Shown here in pieces: positions 7,069-10,156 of a DNA stretch of 10,156 bases (the first letter of the stretch is position 1; each line of letters opens with the position of its first letter). Under the pieces are notes generated by a model. The model had not been told where the DNA came from and did not search any database. It worked only from the letters and a program-made list of their open reading frames with translations. Position numbers and translations under genes: made by a program. The DNA comes from Candidatus Pacearchaeota archaeon (GTDB lineage: Archaea; Nanobdellota; Nanobdellia; Pacearchaeales; GW2011-AR1), in NCBI GenBank assembly GCA_018304205.1, contig JAGVWR010000030.1, positions 1 to 10,156 of the forward strand. Direction: 5' to 3'.

Positions 7069-7121
7069 CCTTATTATTTTGTTACTTTATAGTTACATTA
7101 AATTATCGTTTAAATTGCTAA

Positions 7122-7129
7122 AATATTTA
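7122..7129 (+). promoter_or_regulatory. TATA box of msrA
   Basis: AATATTTA is centred about 27 nt before the ATG at 7153. A TTG in the same frame at 7132 would lie too close to this box to be transcribed, which decides the start in favour of 7153. Another AT-rich octamer (TTTAAATT, 7109-7116) is an alternative. Confidence 0.5.
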
Positions 7130-7152
7130 ACTTGCTTCTTCATTTGGACTGG

Positions 7153-7659
7153 ATGGAAGGAAAAAAGGAGAATAGGAAGAAAAAGAATACTCAAACGGCG
7201 GTATTTGGAATGGGCTGTTTTTGGACTCCGCAAAGAGTTTTTGATAAAATTAACGGTGTGATTAGTACAGAAGTAGGGTACATGGGCGGTGAAGAGAAAA
7301 AGGGAGATTATAGTTACGAAGATGTTTCTTATGGAAAAAGTGGACATGCCGAAGTTATTAAAATTGAATTCGATGCCGAGAAAATAAATTATGAAGAGTT
7401 GTTAAGAATATTCTGGACTAATCATGATCCGACTGAGGTTAATAGACAGGGTCCAGATGTAGGAAAACAGTATAGAACTACTATATTTTATATTAGCAAG
7501 AATCAAAAGAAAAAAGCAGAAAAATCAAAACAAAAAGAACAAGTAAAATATAAAGAAAAAATTGCAACTGAAATAGTAAAAGTAGGAAAGTTTTATAGAG
7601 CAGAAGAATATCATCAGAAGTTCTTAGAAAAGAGAAACTTAGACTCTTGTAGGATATGA
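7153..7659 (+). CDS. msrA: Peptide methionine-S-sulfoxide reductase MsrA
   Basis: This 168-aa cytoplasmic repair enzyme reduces methionine S-sulfoxide in proteins or as free amino acid. The catalytic Cys22 lies in GMGCFWTPQRVF. The following GVISTEVGYMGG, SYEDVSYGKSGHAEVIKIEFD, LLRIFWTNHDPTEVNRQGPDVGKQYRTTIFY and FYRAEEYHQKFLEKR are all family hallmarks. The family usually has Gly after GCFW; here it is Thr. A Cys in the last residues (DSCRI) is a candidate resolving cysteine. The N-terminus is short and lysine-rich (MEGKKENRKKKNTQ) and is not a signal peptide. No msrB is fused or adjacent. The start was set by the TATA spacing; the TTG at 7132 would add seven residues. Confidence 0.95.
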   Translation: MEGKKENRKKKNTQTAVFGMGCFWTPQRVFDKINGVISTEVGYMGGEEKKGDYSYEDVSYGKSGHAEVIKIEFDAEKINYEELLRIFWTNHDPTEVNRQGPDVGKQYRTTIFYISKNQKKKAEKSKQKEQVKYKEKIATEIVKVGKFYRAEEYHQKFLEKRNLDSCRI

Positions 7660-7745
7660 AAACTAATAAAAACAACAAAGAGAAGATAATGAGGATTAAT
7701 AATAAGTTCTTCAAATTGAACACCTTACTGAAATATATTAATTTT

Positions 7746-8123
7746 CTATCTTCTTTCAAGACTTTCAGGGGTTCCAAAACAAATTGTGTTTAGTATAACT
7801 GCTTCAACTTTTCCTTCAAGATAAGTTGGAATACTTGGCTTTTCTCTCTCTACATATCCTTCTGGAGTATTTCCAAATCTTTTTTTAGGATTACCTCTAA
7901 CTAACTTAGCACTAAATACTTCTTCATAGACTTTTTTAGGAGCATTACAGAAAAACATTCTAACACTTTCAAGGTAATTGTAAGGTTTAATACCTTTTTC
8001 TTGTAGTTCTGCTTCCACGTCTTCTTTATTAACTCCTTCTTGTAAAGAAACACAAAAAGTTACTGGACCTAAATCAACATCATATTCTCTTCTAAACATT
8101 TTTGATAAAAGGCCTTTCAACAT
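7746..8123 (-). CDS. Hypothetical 125-aa protein resembling a stand-alone S53 (kumamolisin) pro-domain
   Basis: The order of features resembles the Pro-kumamolisin activation domain. A beta strand (GPVTFCVSLQEGVNKEDVEAEL) leads to a helix and a second strand-helix (ESVRMFFCNAPKKVYEEVFS AKL). A variable basic loop follows (VRGNPKKRFGNTPEGY), then a closing PSIPTYLEGKVEAVI, which matches the 'P..lPa.L.g.V..V' end of that domain. No peptidase domain follows; the protein stops about 12 residues later. It might be a small intracellular peptidase inhibitor or an adapter with a ferredoxin-like fold. This is pattern recognition, not a search result. The first residues (MLKGLLSKMFRREYD) are basic and amphipathic. 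A minus-strand GAGG (8133-8136) lies upstream, although the TATA position leaves it near the transcript start. Confidence 0.75.
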   Translation of the reverse strand: MLKGLLSKMFRREYDVDLGPVTFCVSLQEGVNKEDVEAELQEKGIKPYNYLESVRMFFCNAPKKVYEEVFSAKLVRGNPKKRFGNTPEGYVEREKPSIPTYLEGKVEAVILNTICFGTPESLERR

Positions 8124-8155
8124 TTTTGTTATCCTCTATAATTAATTTCATCTAT

Positions 8156-8210
8156 ATTTTATAAAGATTCTTATAATCAATTATATAATACAAGGCCTAT
8201 AAAGATTCTT
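8156..8210 (-). promoter_or_regulatory. Promoter with 13-bp direct repeat upstream of the pro-domain-like gene
   Basis: A minus-strand TATA-like TTTATAAAAT (8156-8165) is centred about 37 nt before the ATG at 8123, giving a leader of roughly 10 nt. The 13-bp sequence TATAAAGATTCTT occurs twice on the plus strand (8160-8172 and 8198-8210), 38 nt apart. One copy overlaps the TATA box and the other lies just upstream of it. This is a possible regulator-binding pair or a duplicated promoter segment. Confidence 0.4.
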
Positions 8211-8355
8211 GATTTACTCTTTTTAGTAAGGTCTACAGAACGAATACCTTCTTAATAATACAAATAAGAAAGGGGTTAATTTGAAGATGTTCTTGAAGGA
8301 TATAGATAAAGAATTGTATGATATTTAGTTAGTGATGTTTATCTTTTTAAATAAA

Positions 8356-8598
8356 TCAGTCAATAGCTTCCAAATATTCTTCTTGCATTGGAATATAAGC
8401 TATTGTGTTTCCTTTCTCGTCAATAATTTCTACATGATATTGTCCGTTTGAAAGAAGAATATTTATTTTTCCTTTCATTCCTTTTTTTATTATTGGATGG
8501 ACGGATTCATCTTCATCTTGATTATGATATTCTACATATTCTGGATTGGGGTCTACTAGAAGTTTTACTTTTTGATGTCTTTTGAATTTTGTTTGCAT
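8356..8598 (-). CDS. Small hypothetical protein, possible SH3-like barrel
   Basis: This 80-aa soluble protein has short beta strands alternating with turns: KRHQKVKLLVDPNPEYVEYH, a polar acidic loop (NQDEDESVHP), IIKKGMKGKINILL, GQYHVEIIDEKGNTIAYIP, and a C-terminal EEYLEAID. Lys-Gly-Met-Lys-Gly-Lys followed by beta strands and an 'NGQYHVEI' strand is the pattern of small SH3-like or KOW-like barrels that bind nucleic acid or protein. I cannot name the family. The gene is divergent from the kinase-deaminase gene and shares a mirror-symmetric promoter with it. Both predicted transcripts are leaderless, which hints at co-regulation. Confidence 0.75.
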   Translation of the reverse strand: MQTKFKRHQKVKLLVDPNPEYVEYHNQDEDESVHPIIKKGMKGKINILLSNGQYHVEIIDEKGNTIAYIPMQEEYLEAID

Positions 8599-8619
8599 CT
8601 TATTTACTATATTTCAAGT

Positions 8620-8651
8620 AATATATATCTTACTATAAGAAGATATATAAA
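8620..8651. promoter_or_regulatory. Mirror-symmetric divergent promoter
   Basis: TATATATCTT (8622-8631) and AAGATATATA (8640-8649) are a perfect 10-bp inverted repeat with an 8-nt spacer, centred at 8635.5. The minus-strand TATA box lies in the left arm (8620-8628) and the plus-strand TATATAAA (8644-8651) in the right arm. Each is centred about 26 nt from its own ATG. The dyad centre is exactly 37.5 nt from the A of both start codons (8598 and 8673). Both genes should be transcribed without leaders, and one factor bound at the dyad could control both. Confidence 0.65.
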
Positions 8652-8672
8652 TTTTAAAAAGAACATCAAAGA

Positions 8673-9716
8673 ATGATAAAAATAGGGGTAACTGGAACAT
8701 TTTGTGCGGGAAAGGACACCTTTGCTCAACATTTGATGAATAAAGGATATGAACACTTATCTCTTTCAGATCTTATAAGGGAAGAGGCCGACAGAATGGG
8801 CATAGAGAAAACAAGAGATAATTTGTGGAAACTTGGAAACGAATTAAGAGAAAAAGAAGGTAATGGTGTTCTTGCCAAGAGGGCGCTTATGAGATTTAAG
8901 GATGGGAAAAATTATGTTGTTACAAGCATAAGGCATCCTTTAGAAGTAAAAGAATTGGCTTCTAAACATGGATTTATACTTATAAAAATTATTGCTCCTG
9001 TTGAAACAAGGTTTAAAAGAATTCTTGAGAGAAAAGATAGGAAAGAGAATGATCCAAAAACTTTCCAAGAATTTCTTGAAAAAGAAAATAGGGAGATGTC
9101 TTCCACTTCTGCAAGTGAACAAAAAATAAATGAATGTATGGACATGGCTAAATTTACAATAGTAAATGATTCCAGCCAAGAAGAATTCTTCAGAAGGATA
9201 AATGAGATTTTACCAGTTCTGGAGAGTTCTGCAATGTACTTAAGACCTGATTGGGATGATTACTTTATGGAAATTGCCCTTCTTGTTGGAAAAAGAGGAA
9301 CATGCGATCGAGGAAGAAGCGGATGTGTAATTGTTAAAGATAAAAAAATAATGACTACCGGCTATGTTGGAGCTCCTCCTGGTCTCGCTCACTGCGACGA
9401 TGTTGGACATTGGTTTAAAAAAACAATTCATAATGATGGAAGCATAACCCAACATTGCATAAGGACTGTGCACGCAGAAGCTAATGCAATTGCGCAGGCT
9501 GCTAAAAATGGGATAAATATTGAAGGAGGAATTATCTATTGTAATATGGAACCTTGTTTAGACTGCACAAAATTACTTATTAGTGCAGGGATAAAAAGAG
9601 TTGTTTGTAATAAAAAATATCATGCTTCTAAAGAATCAAGAGAGATGCTTGAAGAAGCAAAAATAAAAATTGAAGTTCTGCACGATGAAGTTGAGCAGTA
9701 TATTGGACAAAAATAA
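8673..9716 (+). CDS. P-loop kinase-like domain fused to dCMP deaminase
   Basis: This 347-aa protein has two domains. Residues 1 to about 180 are a P-loop nucleoside/nucleotide or dephospho-CoA kinase-like domain. It has Walker A Gly8-x4-Gly13-Lys14 in GVTGTFCAGKDT, HLSLSDLIREE, a strand with Arg (VVTSIRHPLEV) and a lid-like RFKRILERKDRKENDPKT. Residues from about 188 are a zinc-dependent dCMP deaminase (dCMP to dUMP, for dTTP synthesis). It starts at RPDWDDYFMEIALLVGKRGTC and contains GYVGAPPGLAHCDDVG, the zinc ligand His267 with proton-shuttle Glu269 in TVHAEANAIA, and zinc ligands Cys295 and Cys298 in MEPCLDC. Both halves keep their key residues, although the Ser/Thr after the P-loop Lys is displaced by Asp15. 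The kinase substrate is unknown. A terminator follows, and nrdR, the repressor of ribonucleotide reduction, is next. Confidence 0.93.
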   Translation: MIKIGVTGTFCAGKDTFAQHLMNKGYEHLSLSDLIREEADRMGIEKTRDNLWKLGNELREKEGNGVLAKRALMRFKDGKNYVVTSIRHPLEVKELASKHGFILIKIIAPVETRFKRILERKDRKENDPKTFQEFLEKENREMSSTSASEQKINECMDMAKFTIVNDSSQEEFFRRINEILPVLESSAMYLRPDWDDYFMEIALLVGKRGTCDRGRSGCVIVKDKKIMTTGYVGAPPGLAHCDDVGHWFKKTIHNDGSITQHCIRTVHAEANAIAQAAKNGINIEGGIIYCNMEPCLDCTKLLISAGIKRVVCNKKYHASKESREMLEEAKIKIEVLHDEVEQYIGQK

Positions 9717-9756
9717 ATATTTTTATAAAATATCGAGTTAAAAATATTTATTTTTC
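9715..9756 (+). terminator. Terminator-like hairpin after the kinase-deaminase gene
   Basis: AAATATTTTT (9715-9724) and AAAAATATTT (9740-9749) form a perfect 10-bp AT stem with a 15-nt loop. A T-run (9751-9755) follows at once. The stem begins inside the stop codon, so termination would be very close to the end of the gene. The stem is weak because it is AT-only; the T-run alone is an acceptable archaeal terminator. Confidence 0.5.
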
Positions 9757-9780
9757 TTTACAGATTAATTTTTTAATAAA

Positions 9781-9887
9781 TCAAAAGCATGATGTGCCAC
9801 TCCACCTTTAAAGGTGGAGTTTGAAAAGGCACTCATGCTTTTGATGCTAGAGAAATCTTTTATGGATTTCTGTCAAGTTTCTTGACA
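9781..9887 (+). ncRNA. Candidate structured RNA or small repeat element, copy 2
   Basis: A 64-nt nested hairpin has an outer 11-bp perfect stem (9781-9791 with 9834-9844), an inner GTGCC/GGCAC stem (9794-9798 with 9828-9832), and an apical 22-nt perfect palindrome at 9799-9820. A 7-nt bulge, TTGAAAA, lies on the 3' side. Two further hairpins follow: AGAAATC/GATTTCT (9851-9857 with 9865-9871) and TGTCAAG/CTTGACA (9871-9877 with 9881-9887). GCATG, GCACTCA and TTGATGCTA match copy 1 at 3823-3894 in order, and the first two have identical spacing. The apical ACTCCACCTTT palindrome also resembles ends of IS200/IS605-type elements, but no transposase or TnpB gene is near. Confidence 0.5.
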
Positions 9888-9943
9888 AAATTAAAAGAAC
9901 TTTGCGTTTTGTTACTAGAAAAAGAAGACTTGCTAAAAAATAA

Positions 9944-9962
9944 TTTTTATCATCGATAAAAA
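9944..9962. repeat. Short inverted repeat in the nrdR upstream region
   Basis: TTTTTATC (9944-9951) and GATAAAAA (9955-9962) are a perfect 8-bp inverted repeat with a 3-nt spacer. It lies about 20 nt upstream of the likely nrdR TATA box. It could be an operator or the end of the transcript carrying the structured element; nothing decides between these. Confidence 0.35.
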
Positions 9963-9978
9963 AAATATCATGGAAATC

Positions 9979-9986
9979 TTTAAATA
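9979..9986 (+). promoter_or_regulatory. Likely TATA box of nrdR
   Basis: TTTAAATA, preceded by the BRE-like GGAAATC, predicts transcription starting near 10012, at the first NrdR-box-like palindrome. CTATAAAC (10006-10013) is a second candidate and would start transcription near 10036. Unlike its neighbours, this gene therefore has a leader of about 30-55 nt, in keeping with its Shine-Dalgarno sequence. Confidence 0.45.
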
Positions 9987-10011
9987 CTAAACTGAAATAA
10001 GTCATCTATAA

Positions 10012-10027
10012 ACACAATAGCTTGTGT
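10012..10027. promoter_or_regulatory. NrdR-box-like operator 1
   Basis: ACACAATAGCTTGTGT has 6-bp arms ACACAA/TTGTGT around a 4-nt centre. It agrees with all but one position of the NrdR box consensus as I remember it (ACACWAKATNTWGTGT). It lies just upstream of nrdR itself, at or near the predicted transcription start, where a bound repressor would block polymerase. Confidence 0.75.
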
Positions 10028-10042
10028 TAAAAGAAGAGAAAA

Positions 10043-10058
10043 ACCCAATAGATTGGGT
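10043..10058. promoter_or_regulatory. NrdR-box-like operator 2
   Basis: ACCCAATAGATTGGGT is a 16-nt palindrome with 7-bp arms. It shares ACNCAATAG-TTGNGT with box 1 and starts exactly 31 nt after it. That is close to three helical turns, the phasing expected for tandem NrdR boxes. Its 3' end overlaps the nrdR Shine-Dalgarno GGTG (10056-10059). Confidence 0.65.
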
Positions 10059-10066
10059 GTGAATAA

Positions 10067-10156
10067 ATGCGATGCCCCTACTGTTTAAATGATGAATCAA
10101 AGGTAATTGATAAGAGAAACGTAGAGGGTGTTATAAAACGAAGGCGCGAGTGTTTG
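10067..10156 (+). CDS. nrdR: Transcriptional repressor NrdR, N-terminal part (cut by window edge)
   Basis: The first 30 codons read MRCPYCLNDESKVIDKRNVE, then GVIKRRRECL. This matches the start of NrdR, whose zinc ribbon begins MxCPxC...VxDSR and continues with ..IRRRRECxxC. Cys3 and Cys6 are the first zinc pair and Cys29 begins the second; its partner lies beyond the window. NrdR normally continues with an ATP-cone that senses ATP/dATP and represses ribonucleotide reductase genes when dATP is high. A Shine-Dalgarno GGTG lies seven bases before the ATG. Two NrdR-box-like sites upstream point to autoregulation or to an operon with a ribonucleotide reductase downstream, which cannot be seen here. 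NrdR is mostly bacterial and present in a minority of archaea. Confidence 0.93.
   Translation, partial: MRCPYCLNDESKVIDKRNVEGVIKRRRECL

Noticed and set aside
7656..7793. 45-aa plus-strand frame starting with ATGA overlap at the end of msrA
   Set aside because: It is Asn/Lys-rich low-complexity sequence, it runs 48 nt antisense into the end of the gene at 7746-8123, and it has no Shine-Dalgarno sequence. Translational coupling alone is not enough to accept it.
8287..8328. Micro-frame MFLKDIDKELYDI with a purine-rich AAAGGGG upstream
   Set aside because: Only 13 codons with no recognisable partner. The AT-rich intergenic setting makes chance likely, although the frame is open some way upstream without an ATG.
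9781..9844. Right end of an IS200/IS605 insertion sequence
   Set aside because: The palindromic hairpin is suggestive, but there is no TnpA or TnpB gene or remnant nearby. The matching element at 3815-3911 has a different apical stem, so a structured RNA or a small repeat family is equally likely.

Overview
The window looks archaeal, probably a small-genome DPANN lineage of the Woesearchaeota/Pacearchaeota type. The DNA is very AT-rich. The SMC ATPase head, the HTH-nucleotidyltransferase/HEPN pair and the small proteins look archaeal. Most genes that begin a transcript have an AT-only TATA-like octamer centred about 25-30 nt before the chosen ATG. This is the spacing of leaderless archaeal transcripts. 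Genes inside operons or behind a leader (the HEPN gene, nrdR) instead carry a Shine-Dalgarno sequence. The lineage is inferred from content, not from a database search.

Layout. 1-798: a possible minus-strand gene start leaving the window, then a two-gene unit (63 and 174 aa) of unknown function. 799-3811: a terminator-like hairpin, a promoter and a 954-aa SMC-type ATPase. Its canonical SMC head is joined to a Rad50-like CxxC hook exactly at mid-protein, where an SMC hinge should be. 3812-3987: a structured element and a promoter. 3988-4919: an overlapping pair, a wHTH-fused minimal nucleotidyltransferase and a HEPN protein with an altered active-site motif. 4920-5371: gene-poor DNA with several small dyads. 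5372-7039: a cysteine desulfurase tail-to-tail with an unknown 178-aa gene. 7153-8598: methionine sulfoxide reductase A, then two small minus-strand genes, one resembling a stand-alone S53 pro-domain. 8620-9716: a symmetrical divergent promoter and a P-loop kinase/dCMP deaminase fusion. 9717-10156: a terminator, a second copy of the structured element, two tandem NrdR-box-like palindromes and the first 30 codons of nrdR.

Functional themes. The right end deals with deoxynucleotide supply: a dCMP deaminase (dCMP to dUMP, for dTTP synthesis) fused to a nucleoside/nucleotide-kinase-like domain, next to the ribonucleotide reductase repressor NrdR under apparent self-control. The middle holds sulfur transfer (cysteine desulfurase) and oxidative protein repair (MsrA). 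The left holds chromosome organisation (SMC-like) and a toxin-antitoxin-like HEPN/MNT pair.

The strongest candidates for something new are the hook-bearing SMC, the two structured intergenic elements with identical internal spacing, the NrdR-box pair in an archaeal setting, and the kinase-deaminase fusion with its mirror-symmetric divergent promoter.
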